NCBI RefSeq assembly: GCF_026212465.1 | Contig: NC_080058.1 | Span: 18,504,553-18,568,552 of the forward strand | Origin: Amaranthus tricolor | Taxonomy: Eukaryota > Streptophyta > Magnoliopsida > Caryophyllales > Amaranthaceae | DNA length: 64,000 nt | Direction of reading: 5' to 3' | Part shown: positions 46,801 through 59,880 of the stretch, piece after piece | Layout: each line of letters starts with the position of its first letter | Position numbering within the stretch: the first letter of the stretch is position 1 | Translations under genes and position numbers: made by a program | Notes under the pieces: model-generated | The model's database searches: none | The model's input: the letters and a program-made list of their open reading frames with translations, nothing else | What the model was told of the DNA's origin: nothing

Positions 46801-49800
46801 GAATATCATTTAATTTTTATAATATTTTATTCGGACTCAAATAATTTGAAACCTATTTTGTTCTATTTATCTATAAAATGTCTATACAAAATAATAAAAC
46901 ATCATACATGATTTTTATAAGTTTAAATGGCCTAATAAACATGTTAAATGACTTCTGGAACTTTGGTATAATTTTACAAAATAAATTATTAATTATTTAC
47001 TAATTTATCAAATTAATAGAAAATGTTTATTTATTAAAAAGTGTAATATTGTTAATTAAATTTGGGTAAAAATAGATCTATATCAAAAATTTATACTTAT
47101 ATTAATAACCTACTACCTCATATTATAAAATAATTTTAAATTAGATGGTTTATAAATTTTACGGATTTAAGACACCATTTAAATAAGGGTAAATACCCAA
47201 ATTGTCGAAAATAATTGTAAAATCGTTATAAATTCGCATAACCGATTATAATCTGATGGGACAACTTTAAATTCATTTTAAATAAGGTATTATAATGACT
47301 TGATTAATTTGGGCCTTGTTGGAGAATTAATATGTACTTTGTAAATCAATTATCGATTTTATTACCGACAAAACTATCTTGTATTTAAGAAAATAGTTTC
47401 TCATGAAATCTTTTGTCGTAATGATTTTATAGACTTATGAATTATATTCTAGTTGTTTTGAATGAATTTCAAAACCCTTTTAAGTTATATTTACTTTAAG
47501 AAGGATTGAAACGAAACATTTTAGTGGTTTCCTAAAAAAAAATCGTATTGAACTTCAATCACTTTTTATTACGATGCATTTCCATACATGCTAGTGATGC
47601 CCCAATATAATACAACGGTTATGTTTACTGATATGATTATGCTAAGCATGTTTTACCCATGTAGAAAATATTATGATTTGATTTTGCTAAGTTGCAAATA
47701 AAGTATGTTTGCTATGTGCAAATAAAAGATGTTTATCATATGGAAAAAGTTAATATTTTTGACTTTCAAATGCTATTAAATTACAAGATATATATTATGT
47801 ACAAAAAATGTTTTAGCCTAAATGGCGGGTACATATGCCACAGCAAATGTTGTGTGCATGATTAAACGGCTCACCAATGCTGAGCGCGTATTGTTCACAA
47901 TACCATTGTGTTACACTTGCCGGACATGTCGCGGACAGTAGACCGACTACCAAACGAGTCACAGGATGACTCACAGAGTACCCATGTAAACTTATGATAT
48001 GAGTTTGAAAGTGATTTGGATCCATTGAGATCTTATGATTTATGATGAAAAATGAGAATTTGAAATGACTATAGAGCCATTGAACTGGATTTGAATCATA
48101 ATATGATTTATCAAATGAAAAAGCATATTTCAAAATGAATTTACAAAAAAAAAAAAAAGGGTTTCAATAACTTGTTTGACGGACACCAGTGTGTTTATAC
48201 TCAGCCTTTTTGCTGATACTATGCTTTGTATGTTTTTCCAATGGTTTTGTTTTTAGAGTAAAACCCTATGGCACCTCGACGGAGAATGGATATGCGAGCG
48301 GAAGATGAACCTGAGTTGGAGTATGACTCCCCTTTTGTTTAGATCTCGTTATTTTATTTGAGAGACTATTAGTTTAGATTTAGACTAATTTAAGGATGTA
48401 ATTTGAACTTTGGACTTATTTCGATTTGGTTGTAATTTTCCTATATTTTGGACAGTTAAGACTTCCGTTATATTGCGTTGGTTTGGTTCAAGTATTATAC
48501 TTGGATATTGGTTTGACCTTTAACTAACCCCTTAATTGTGTTGGCAAAAGTAAGCTTCCGCTTGATTAATACTAAATTCCAGTTAGTGTTTGCCTTCATA
48601 ATTCTAGGCGGTACATTATCAACATGATGTACGTCCAACCCACATTCAAAACAAGCAGCACAAACATCAGCTTGAAAATCATAAAAAGCAGCAAGATTAT
48701 ATATAAAAGTAGCATGTTTTTTCAACATTAATGGTGTCCTAAGTGGTGGAGTAAACAACTTATCCTTACTTTCAAATATTTCCAATTTATGACGTTGGGC
48801 ATTCATTGCGCTTTGAAATCGCATTTGGAGCTCGACTAAAGTGAGAAATTTATTTACAAAAAATTTAAAAAGTTATTCTCACTTTCTGACCTTGATGTAG
48901 TCCTAAACAAACCACCCATACAAATAGATCTAAAATAAGCAGGAACCCACATTTCCCTGATATTATACATTGTTGACAACCAAACATTTTCATCCAAATT
49001 ATGGACCTTATAATCAAATAGCAGTTTTGACCACTCAGATTCAAATTCATGTGGCTCGTTGTCCCTATTGTACACCAAAACATTAATCCGTTTAAGAAAG
49101 ATTTCATCACTATGCAATTCAACAGACACTTTATCCTTCAACTTTTCATTATGTGCCATACACAAAATTTATGAATAGACTTTGGAAAAACTATGGCAAA
49201 GCAATCTTAATAGCAGGGTCTTGATTAGTAATGATAAAATACGATTGTTTCTCCCTCCCATAGCATTGAAAAAAGTCTGAAAAAACCACGTATATGACGC
49301 AACATCCTCCTTACTAATTAAACCAATGACAAATGTAACACACCGCTTATGATTATCTACACTCGTAAATGGCACAAATACTAAATTATACTTATTAGTG
49401 CTATATGTAGCATCTATAGATATAGAGTCCCCGAAAACAACATAATTTCTTCTACATCTACTATCAGCCCATAGTGCCAAGCATAGTGATTAGGAGTCCT
49501 CAACATCAAAGTCAAAGAAAAAGCTAGGGTAATTTTGTTTTCTCCTAAGAAACATTTCAACAAACATTTTACCATTACCATCATTAATATACCCTTTTAA
49601 ATCCCTATAAAATTTCTTAAATCATCTAGGGTTGAACCAATGCTCATGTAGCTACCTGCTTGCTCTTTCCACATTCTAAATGAACTAGTAGGATCTTGAT
49701 TCTACTTTAAATTATCATAAATAAACATTTGTTTTCCAATGTGCATGTCAGATGATCCTTTCATATGCAATCCAGTAGTAGGAGATGCAAAACCATGGTT

Positions 49801-50222
49801 AATACCTTCTACAAACTTAAAAACAACATATTTTTCGTCTTTAGTCCTACGAAAACTAATTATAACAGGACAATTCACACGAGAATATAAACGTTTTCTC
49901 GTAGTATTAGATTTCAAATTTATTTGCCCTTGTCCATTACAAACACAATACTTAATCATAATAACACCATTAGACTTTTTCTCCCCAAAACATCTAACTT
50001 CAAAACCACAAACAGTTGCATAATTCTTATAAAAGCATAAACCATCATCTAATGTATCAAACATCATATTTATTTCAGGAAGTAAGTTAGCTTCAAAGTG
50101 AGGGATTACTGTTTTAGGTTCCCCACAAAGGGCTAAACATGAATCAGATATTGGCTTAGGTGTAGATGAACTAGCATTATCTACAACTAATTCATCAATT
50201 TCTTCTAACTGAACTAGAAAAA
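43836..50222 (-). pseudogene. FAR1-related / MULE transposase pseudogene, split by an LTR-like insert
   Basis: From the 5' side (50222): an acidic leader, a FAR1 DNA-binding region (DDGLCFYKNYATVCGFEVRC, NCPVIISFRR, 50067-49702), then the MULE core (LALWADSRCRRNYVVFGDSI, DATYSTNKYNLVFVPFTSVD, YTWFFQTFFNAMGG, 49500-49260). Further on are FESEWSKLLFDYKVHNLDEN, WVPAYFRSICMGGLFRTTSR and SESENNF (49050-48860), and DFQADVCAACFECGL (about 48665). After the insert the SWIM region reads VDYSCKMFRRVGILCRHSL (about 44390); the first Cys of the usual CxC is Tyr. A C-terminal zinc knuckle follows (GHNSRTCPDKNK, about 43880) with one base missing before it. Several frameshifts. The family includes light-signalling factors and transposases; this copy is broken. 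Confidence 0.75.
44515..48547. mobile_element. LTR-like insert (possible Ty3/gypsy solo LTR) in the FAR1 pseudogene
   Basis: About 4 kb without coding sequence separates the two FAR1 parts. Near the right end are features usual in plant Ty3/gypsy LTRs: TACTCAGCCTTTTTGCTGAT (about 48198-48217) and a downstream ATGGCACCTCGACGG stretch (about 48268). The ends (GCGCCTAATTTTTC at left, GTGTTGGCA at right) are only loose matches to TGTAACACCC...GGGTGTTACA, and no clear target duplication is seen. Confidence 0.45.
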
Positions 50223-50885
50223 GAGAATTACACTATTTTTCAATAAAAAAAACTCTTATATTTTAAAAAATAACACTAATAAAGAAAAATGTAAAACATT
50301 TAAACAATTCGCAACAGTCATTGTAAATTGAAGCATAAAAGAGAAACCTTAAAAATGATAATACTTTTTTGAATAAAAAGAAACAATTATATATCAAAAA
50401 GCAACACTGAAAAAAAAAAATTATACCAAACAAAGTACTTATAACATGACTTAAATTCGCTACTGGAAAATTGAACAACCCTAGAAAAAAAAAAGGTTTA
50501 AACTTTTAAAAAATGCAAGAAATAATAAGAGTAGACGAGAACTTTTAATAGATGAAACAAATTTTTTCTTTGAAACAGTAAAATCGCTACTGTGTTCTTT
50601 AACATCCTGTAGAATAAAAATAAAGTTAGTTATTATCAATTGATTAAAGAAGAACAAGAATTTAAGAATTGGTTCTTGCCTTTTTTGTTGATTTGTAGTC
50701 AAGTTTTCGGAGTTCTTGCAATGATGAGAAGTGATGATTCACGAAGAGAGAAAAATCCAGGAAAAGAGAGAAAGAATTATGGAAGAGAGAGAAGTGAAAT
50801 TAGAGTAAAAAAACCTTAAAATCTGAAAGTCACGAAATTACAATTATGCCATTAATGACCGTGTGAATCACAGCCGTTAACATGA
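50223..50885. other. Probable FAR1 pseudogene 5' region
   Basis: AT-rich. A candidate small exon (DVKEHSSDFTVSK, about 50605-50565, minus) follows an acceptor-like TTCTACAG. Otherwise nothing recognised. Confidence 0.35.
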
Positions 50886-50889
50886 TATA

Positions 50890-52022
50890 GCAATGGGTCT
50901 TACGTGTAAAGGGTCTTGTACCCATGACTCAAAATTTCCTTGCCACACTACATGAAACAGTGGAAGTCCATAGAAAAATGATTGCTAATTGTCCAAGGTG
51001 AGATGCAAAAATATTCAGATAAAGACGTTCTTTAGTAATATCATCATGGCTTTCGAAGTCATATGCGGTAGCAATACCAAACCAAATACGACGAGTAGTG
51101 GGGTCCTGAGCTAAGCCTTGGCTAAACCTTGGAAATATTAATGCCATAATGCCTTTCAAGTCCTCCTAGCCATTATCCTACTGCAATAATTCTTGCTAAG
51201 AAGAACGCCCATGTTGTGGCAATTCCACCCAGAAGGTAATGGGTTACTCCTACAGTGCGTCCTTGTACAATGCTCAAGGCTCTAGGCTGAGTAGCACGAG
51301 CAACTTTTAATTTATTATGAGCCCAAACGATGGATTCAATAAGTTCTTGCCAATAACCACGAACCGCTAAATAAAAACATTAAACTAAACGCCCATATAA
51401 AATGAGCACCTAGGAAAAAGAGATCATATGAAGATAATGAAGAACCATAAGATAGAATTACCTGAGATGCCTGTGCCCATAAGAAATCCCAAAGCCACCC
51501 ATTAATAGTAATAGAACTTTGCGCAAAGTTTCCTCCAGTGATATGAGTTACCACCCCTTGATCACTTATACTACCCCAAACATATGATTGCATTTTTCAG
51601 CTGAAATGGAATATTACTACCGAAATTGAGTTGTACATCCAGAGTAGCCCCAAGAATACATGATCCCAGGCAGATACTTGGCATGTTCCCCTTCTTCCAG
51701 GTCCAGCACAAGCGAAGAGAAATCCAAGATTTGCTTTATCTGGTATTAAACGAGAGCTACGAGCAATTAAAACGCCATTTAGAAGAATTAGTACCGTCAC
51801 ATGAATTGTAAAATCATGAACGTGGTGGACCAAAAAATCTGCAGTTCCTAACGGAATGGCTAACAAAGCTACTTTGCCACCTACCGCTACTAAATTCCTA
51901 CCCCCCCCCCCCCCAAGTCAAACTGGTACTTGTTGTTGCACCCGGAGCCGTTGCACTAGGCGCTAAAACATGGGTGTTTTGCATCCATTGAGCGAAGACG
52001 GGATGTAATTGTATAGCAGTTC
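50890..52022 (-). pseudogene. Plastid-derived insertion (NUPT): psaA 3' part and psaB 5' part
   Basis: In minus orientation the sequence reads the C-terminal part of PsaA, from [13 protein letters not shown] (about 52000) through [53 protein letters not shown] and [15 protein letters not shown]. It then crosses the short psaA-psaB spacer into the start of PsaB ([20 protein letters not shown], about 51145) down to about 50890. This is the plastid gene order. It is a nuclear copy: there are substitutions, small deletions, frame changes and a run of 14 C (51901-51914, complement). AT-rich nuclear DNA and a (TA)n array flank it. Confidence 0.92.
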
Positions 52023-52029
52023 TGAAAAC

Positions 52030-53676
<1,647 letters not shown>

Positions 53677-54522
53677 AATTCCCCCTTTTTGATGTTGACA
53701 AACTTTTAAACAAACTTAAACACAATAGAGTAAACCAATGTTGAAGAGCATGTTAGAGATCAAAATAACTCTTCTTAACTTAGTAAATATAATTCACCAA
53801 GCATATCTTGAATCAAATTACTCTAAAAATAAACATAACAAGAACTCATACAATTTCAGCATAAAACTTAAACAATGATGTAAAATGATTAGAGCTTAAA
53901 TAAAAAACTTAAAAACAGAACAGATACATCCAAAACAAGTTCAAAACAAGCATCATGTATAATCAAATCATAATCAGAGCTTCAATGTATAAACAAAAGG
54001 TGTTAACTATATACTAACAATAGATGAGCTATATTTTTACAATCAGAGCCTAAGCTATATTTTGACAATCAGAGCAGAGCAAAATCAGCAAGCAATAAAC
54101 AATCATCAGCAGCACACAGCCAAACAGCCTTAGATCAGAGATCATGAAGCATAACCTTAATCCTAAAGTCCAACATAATAGATATTATCAGAGCTAAGCA
54201 TACTCAAGCATTATTTAAGTTTGTGTCAAATATTCCCCCTTTTGAAATCATTCAAAAAGAATTGGAGCAATCAAACTACAACACTAAGCATATAGACATA
54301 GTCAAAGAGAGAATAAGGATGCACAAAGTAAAAAGCAGTAACAATGAATGCAAACAAGATCAGCTATGATCAATCGTCACAGATAGTTAGTAGCATAAAA
54401 GAAATTGTTTAACATATTATCATTGTTAAAGGATGTACCCCAGCTGGTACCAAAAAAAAATATAAAAAGATTGTTTGATAATAGAGATGGTTGCAACAAA
54501 AAAGAAAAGATATCAGGAAGAA
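53677..54522 (-). other. Copia B 3' untranslated part with two polypurine tracts
   Basis: Complement of AAAAAGGGGGAATT at 53677-53690 and of CAAAAGGGGGAATA near 54230-54244, the same doublet as in copy A. No ORF. Confidence 0.75.
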
Positions 54523-56121
54523 CTAGGATGCAGGAGCTTCATCATCTATGTATTCTGTTTCCACCTCCACTGTGTCAAGCTTGGCCCCCAAACGTGCTTC
54601 CATTTGGTCCATTTGAGCAGAGAGTGAGGCTATGGAGACACGAATTTCATCCTTAAAAACAAGAAAGCTTATCTGCAATTCTGTGAGTTTTAGGATAATG
54701 GAGGATAAAGGGGCTGTAGGAATTGTAGTGTCATCTAAACCTTGATTTTGTGATGTGTGTACTGGTGGTGGTGATGATGGTATAGGTGACTGTGGTGGTG
54801 AAGATGGTTGTATTGGTGACTGTGTGGCAGGTTTAGGTGAGGAAGGATGGCTTGGTTCAGCTGTTGTGTATGAGGCTGAGTCATCATCAATAATAACAAC
54901 AGGTTTCTTTCCTTTGGAAGCTAGCCTACGACTCTTCCTAAGGTTTGAACCAGGTAAGGAACTCTCCTCATCTTTTTCTTCTTCTTCCTCCACAGCATCC
55001 TTCACAGGTTCCTTCTCAACTTCCCCCTTACAAGAATTTTCCTCCTGTTCCTCCTCAGAATGCTCCTCTGCCTTCTCAGTGGCAGAGGGAACAGGCTCCT
55101 GTTCCTCCTTATTTACTTCCTCCTCCTTAACATTTTCTTTATTTTCTTCTTCATTTGTGCCCTCAGATTGTTCAGAGATATTCTCAAGGGTCCCTTTTTC
55201 ATTTAATCTAAGATGCAAGTTGTTCAAACACTTAACACCTACTTTGTTATTTGGACCCATGGGATAATTTGGACCATCAAGAGGAACACCCAACTTCATA
55301 AATATCCATGTTAACAATCCACCATATCCTAACACATTACGCTTAAAAATACAATCATTCAAGTGACAAATCATCAAAGAGGGAAAATTAATCTTGATGT
55401 TATTAGCCATACAATATATTAACGTAGCATCCCTTAAACTAACCTCACTTCTTTTAGATGTGCGAGGCAAAATAAATCGTCTTGCTATATTGTATAACAG
55501 CTTGTGCATTGGTGACAGCACATTGTGACTAACCTTTCCTCTTTTCTCTTTTATCCCTAGAAACTTCCAAACTACCTTCTCATTTATCCCAGAAAAATTG
55601 ATTTTTGATCCAACAACATATATATCAAATCCAGTGGAGGGGACACCTAACCACCCTCCTAAAATCAAACTATTAAATTCAATTTTAATCCCCTTAACAA
55701 CACTAGTACAAACGCCATGGTCAAAAGAAAAATTTGAAATATACTCGCGCATCAAGTTGGGGTACATTAGGTTGCAACAGTGTTCTGCCATTAAAGATTC
55801 CCAACATTGATTTTGCAAAATGGCGTGAAATTGAGGAAAGAAACTAGATTCATACCATTGTTTGTCTAGCCCGAAACCAACAATCATTTCTTTGGATATC
55901 TCCTCAACACTAACTGGAACAACAACTTTTGCCCTTTTTGAAGATGATTTCTTTACTGTAGAGTCCCTCTCTCTCTTTTTGGTTTCATGCACTCCAGAGG
56001 CAACCGGGGTTTCCTGTTGCTTTCTTGATGAGGACTCAGTTTCGGTAATGAGAGGTGTTGGATGGATGATTTGTAGAGGTTTGGGTTGCTTCATTTTTGG
56101 TTTTTGATTCTTAGTTTTCAT
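54523..56121 (-). CDS. Copia B ORF3: intact 532-aa protein with Transposase_32-like domain
   Basis: It is the full counterpart of the copy A ORF3, with the same start and stop. It differs by about 20 substitutions and lacks one 10-residue SPIQPSSPPQ unit, which accounts for 532 versus 542 residues. The order is a basic N-terminus, the plant transposon-protein-like region (about 90-300, including SLRDATLIYCMANNIKINFP), a Glu-rich block, a basic RKSRRLA motif, a Pro-rich segment and a C-terminal probable coiled coil. It lies after pol with a 530-base spacer, so it would need its own transcript or splicing. No signal peptide or membrane anchor is visible. Function unknown. Confidence 0.78.
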   Translation of the reverse strand: MKTKNQKPKMKQPKPLQIIHPTPLITETESSSRKQQETPVASGVHETKKRERDSTVKKSSSKRAKVVVPVSVEEISKEMIVGFGLDKQWYESSFFPQFHAILQNQCWESLMAEHCCNLMYPNLMREYISNFSFDHGVCTSVVKGIKIEFNSLILGGWLGVPSTGFDIYVVGSKINFSGINEKVVWKFLGIKEKRGKVSHNVLSPMHKLLYNIARRFILPRTSKRSEVSLRDATLIYCMANNIKINFPSLMICHLNDCIFKRNVLGYGGLLTWIFMKLGVPLDGPNYPMGPNNKVGVKCLNNLHLRLNEKGTLENISEQSEGTNEEENKENVKEEEVNKEEQEPVPSATEKAEEHSEEEQEENSCKGEVEKEPVKDAVEEEEEKDEESSLPGSNLRKSRRLASKGKKPVVIIDDDSASYTTAEPSHPSSPKPATQSPIQPSSPPQSPIPSSPPPVHTSQNQGLDDTTIPTAPLSSIILKLTELQISFLVFKDEIRVSIASLSAQMDQMEARLGAKLDTVEVETEYIDDEAPAS

Positions 56122-56655
56122 GGTGATTTGAAGAATTAAGAAAAGGAGAAAGCAAGAATGGATTGATGAAATGCAATTGAAGGTGGTTCTGAAATGCAGT
56201 GAGTTGAAGACGGTTTTGAGAGTGAAATTGAAGATGAAATGATGGATTTGCCGTGAGAGAGTGGCTTTAATAAGTATGAGGTGACGGTTACTTTAATGAA
56301 TTTTGGTGCTTCATTGTTCTTATTTAGGTATATGGACACAGAAAGTGAAATGGAAACAGATGAGTTTAGTGAAAAACTAAAATGATTTAACTCCCGCTAT
56401 TTTAATGGAAATTGCTGGGTAAATATATATATTAAATATTATGGAAACTTTTTATGGAAATGAAAAATAAATGAAAGTTTTATGCTACTATAATCTGAAC
56501 AAATCAAACAAGCAATCATATGAGCATTCACAGTATATACTTTTAAATGGTGCGTACTTGATCCTTTCGATAATCGATTTTTCAATCAAGATTTTGTGGT
56601 TGATCGACCTTTTCAATTTTCATTCTGACTTTAAGGATCACATATGTCACTCACT
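56122..56655 (-). other. Copia B pol-ORF3 spacer
   Basis: No gene is seen; homologous to 16007-16579 in copy A. Confidence 0.6.
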
Positions 56656-59600
56656 TCAATGCAGCTTGATCATGCCAAGTTCTAATCTCATTTTTTCATG
56701 TTGTTCCCTTGGAAGCGGTTTAGTCATGATATCTATTATTTGCTCGTTGGTGTTTACATGCTTTAAAATAATATTTTTATTTTCAACATTATCCTTAAGA
56801 AAATGATGCCTAATGTGTATGTGTTTTACTCTTGAATGATGCACTGGATCTTTAGATATGCATATGGCACTGGTATTATCACAATAAATAGGAACACATT
56901 CAAACTTAATACCAATATCTCTTAGCTGCTGCTTTATCCATAGCATTTGGGAACAGCAAGCTGCTGCTGCTACGTATTCAGCTTCGGCAGTGGATAATGC
57001 AACAGTGTTTTGTTTCTTGGAACTCCATGAAACTAAACATGAGCCAAGGAATTGTACCATACCTGATGTACTTTTTCTATTAACTAGATCACCTGCATAA
57101 TCGGCATCACTAAAACCTTTCAAATCATAAACATCACTTTTAGGATAAAATAAGGATAAGTCGTCTGTTCCCTTCAAATATCTTAGAATTCGTTTAACTG
57201 CAGTGAGATGTGATTCTTTAGGATTGGATTGAAATCTAGCACATAAACCAACACTAAAAGCAATATCGGGTCTACTAGCAGTTAGATATAGTAAAGAGCC
57301 AATCATGCCTCTATACATAGTTTGATCAACGTTTGTTCCATTTGGGTCTTCATCTAATCTAACATTTGTAGCCATAGGTGTGTTGTTGGTTTTAGCATTA
57401 TTCAAGCCATATTTTTTGAGAAGTTCTTTTATATATTTTTGTTGGTGAATAAAGATACCATTAGCAGTTTGTTTAATTTGCAAACCAAGAAAGAAATTTA
57501 ATTCTTCCATCATGCTCATTTCAAATTCAGTGCTCATAAGGTTGGCAAATTCTTTACACAACAGTTCATTGGTGGCTCCAAAGATAATATCATCAACATA
57601 TATTTGAACAACTAAAATATCCGAACCTTTATTCTTAAAGAATAAGGTTTTGTCAATTTTGCCTCTTGCAAAGTCATTTTGAATCAAAAACTTTGATAGT
57701 CTTTCATACCATTGCCTAGGAGCTTGTTTTAAGCCATAAAGAGCTTTATCAAGCTTGTAGACATGATCGAGACAAGAGGTATTTTCAAAGCCTGGGGGTT
57801 GTTCAACAAAAACTTCTTCATCAAGAAAACCATTTAAGAAAGCACATTTCACATCCATTTGATACAATTTAAAGTTCATGAATGCAGCAAAAGAAATTAA
57901 GATTCTTATAGCCTCTAACCTTGCTACCGGAGCAAATGTCTCGGTATAATCAATACCTTCTTGTTGATAGTATCCTTTGACCACGAGCCTTGCTTTGTTT
58001 CTAACAATTATTCCATGCTCATCTAGTTTATTCCGAAATACCCATTTCAAACCAATTACCTTTTTGTCTTTCGGTTTGGGTTCCAAGTGCCAAACTATAT
58101 TTCTTTCAAATTCATTTAATTCGTCTTGCATGGCCACGATCCATTCGGAATCCTTTAGAGCTTCTTCATTATTCTTGGGCTCGAGTGATGATAGGAACGC
58201 AAAGTGTGCACAAAAGTTTCTCATTTGAGATCTAGTTTGTGTTCCTTTATTCAAATCACTTATAATCAAATCAAGATCTAGTTTCCAAGGTTTGGGCACA
58301 AATTCTCTTGTGGGAACAATAGCATGTTCTGGTTCATCAGCTTGATCAACATTTTGTTCAGCTACTGGATCGTTTTGCTCTTCTGTGGGAACAGCTGTAT
58401 TGGGAACAGTCTGTTGGTTCTGAAGTACCGGCTGTTCCTGATCAAGATCGTTTCTTTCTGCGTCTTTTGGGATCAGCTGTTCACCTGCTGTTCCTTGATC
58501 TTGCATTTTCATTTCTTCTTCATCATTCTCTAGATTTGCAAGACCTATATTAAAATTATTTGTATCCTGTTCACTAGACAAAAAGTTAGTTTCATCGAAA
58601 ATTATGTGAACGGATTCTTCCACGCTCATTGTTCTTTTGTTATAAACTCTGTAAGCCTTACTATGTGATGAGTAGCCAAGAAATACTGCTTCATCACTTC
58701 TTTCATCAAACTTCCCTATATTTCGATTTCCATTTACATGAACAAAACATTTACATCCAAACACACCAAAATAGGAGATATTTGGTTTAACACCTTTAAG
58801 TAATTCATAGGGTGTCTTTGAAGTGATTGGTCTTATTAATACACGATTCAAAATATAACATGCAGTATTAACAGCTTCGGCCCAAAAATTTCTAGGTAGA
58901 CCATTAGCAATTAACATGGTTCTAGCCATTTTCTCTAAAGTCCTATTTTTCCTTTCTACTACACCATTTTGTTGTGGTGTTCGTGGTGCCGAAAAGTTAT
59001 GACTTAATCCATGTTCATTGCAATAGTTCATGAAACTTGAATTTTCGAATTCTCTTCCATGATCTGACCTTATGTGAATAATTTGATTATTGGTAGATTT
59101 TTGTATTTTGTTAGCGAAAGAAACAAACTCATTAAAAGCTTCATCTTTACTAACTAAAAATAAAATCCAAGTGAATCTACTGTAATCATCAACAATAACA
59201 AACACATATCTTTTGCCACTCCGGCTTTGTGTTCTCATAGGTCCACATAGATCCATATGTAATAATTCAAGTGGTTTAGTGGTGGTCACAATGTTCTTTG
59301 ATATAAAGGATGACCTCACTTGTTTTCGTTTGGCACATGGATCACAAATTTCATCCTTAAGGAATTTTATAGCTGGTAGTCCTCTAACTAGGTCTTTTGA
59401 TCTTATTGTATTAATCAATGTATAACTAGCATGACCTAGACGCTTATGCCAAAGAAGTGGGTCGTCTTCTATAACGCTTAGACACGTGAGACTGGTTTTG
59501 GGAACAGTGTCCAGGTTCACTACATAAGTGTTCCCTTTTCTGGTTCCCTCAAGAACGATGTCTCCTGTGTCATTCCTAGAAATAATGCACTTTTCAGAAG

Positions 59601-59880
59601 TAAAGTTCACAGAGTTACCCTTATCACAAAATTGAGAAATGCTGAGTAAGTTATGTTTCAAATTCTCGACTAAAAATACATTATCAATGGCATGGGAACA
59701 TGACCTTCCAACCTTTCCTTTGGCGATTATCTCACCCTTCATATTGTCACCGAAGGTTGCTGTTCCCCCATCATAGGCTTCAAGTGGGAGAAATTTAGAT
59801 TTGTCATCCGTCATGTGCTTGGAACACCCACTGTCGAGATACCATGAGCTGTTCCCCCTCACTTGGACCTGTAAAAAATT
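56656..59880 (-). CDS. pol: Copia B Pol polyprotein (protease, integrase, RT, RNase H), open
   Basis: The 1068-codon frame counted from 59862 is open throughout and probably starts slightly upstream. Protease active site D10-S-G ([11 protein letters not shown]). Pre-integrase zinc motif H139, H144, C173, C176. Integrase D204, D267, E303 with 35 residues between the last two (DD35E). RT has [13 protein letters not shown] (about 668-680) and the catalytic YVDD at 755-758. RNase H has [25 protein letters not shown] and a final [12 protein letters not shown], complete to GMIKLH. It would process and reverse-transcribe the element RNA and insert the DNA. Gag's TAA at 59879 and a phase change separate it from gag, as in copy A. 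All catalytic residues seen are intact. Confidence 0.88.
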   Translation of the reverse strand, partial: NFLQVQVRGNSSWYLDSGCSKHMTDDKSKFLPLEAYDGGTATFGDNMKGEIIAKGKVGRSCSHAIDNVFLVENLKHNLLSISQFCDKGNSVNFTSEKCIISRNDTGDIVLEGTRKGNTYVVNLDTVPKTSLTCLSVIEDDPLLWHKRLGHASYTLINTIRSKDLVRGLPAIKFLKDEICDPCAKRKQVRSSFISKNIVTTTKPLELLHMDLCGPMRTQSRSGKRYVFVIVDDYSRFTWILFLVSKDEAFNEFVSFANKIQKSTNNQIIHIRSDHGREFENSSFMNYCNEHGLSHNFSAPRTPQQNGVVERKNRTLEKMARTMLIANGLPRNFWAEAVNTACYILNRVLIRPITSKTPYELLKGVKPNISYFGVFGCKCFVHVNGNRNIGKFDERSDEAVFLGYSSHSKAYRVYNKRTMSVEESVHIIFDETNFLSSEQDTNNFNIGLANLENDEEEMKMQDQGTAGEQLIPKDAERNDLDQEQPVLQNQQTVPNTAVPTEEQNDPVAEQNVDQADEPEHAIVPTREFVPKPWKLDLDLIISDLNKGTQTRSQMRNFCAHFAFLSSLEPKNNEEALKDSEWIVAMQDELNEFERNIVWHLEPKPKDKKVIGLKWVFRNKLDEHGIIVRNKARLVVKGYYQQEGIDYTETFAPVARLEAIRILISFAAFMNFKLYQMDVKCAFLNGFLDEEVFVEQPPGFENTSCLDHVYKLDKALYGLKQAPRQWYERLSKFLIQNDFARGKIDKTLFFKNKGSDILVVQIYVDDIIFGATNELLCKEFANLMSTEFEMSMMEELNFFLGLQIKQTANGIFIHQQKYIKELLKKYGLNNAKTNNTPMATNVRLDEDPNGTNVDQTMYRGMIGSLLYLTASRPDIAFSVGLCARFQSNPKESHLTAVKRILRYLKGTDDLSLFYPKSDVYDLKGFSDADYAGDLVNRKSTSGMVQFLGSCLVSWSSKKQNTVALSTAEAEYVAAAACCSQMLWIKQQLRDIGIKFECVPIYCDNTSAICISKDPVHHSRVKHIHIRHHFLKDNVENKNIILKHVNTNEQIIDIMTKPLPREQHEKMRLELGMIKLH

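Noticed and set aside
50890..52022. psaA and psaB as functional photosystem genes or as evidence of a chloroplast contig
   Set aside because: Frame changes, small deletions and AT-rich transposon-filled flanks show an old nuclear insertion.
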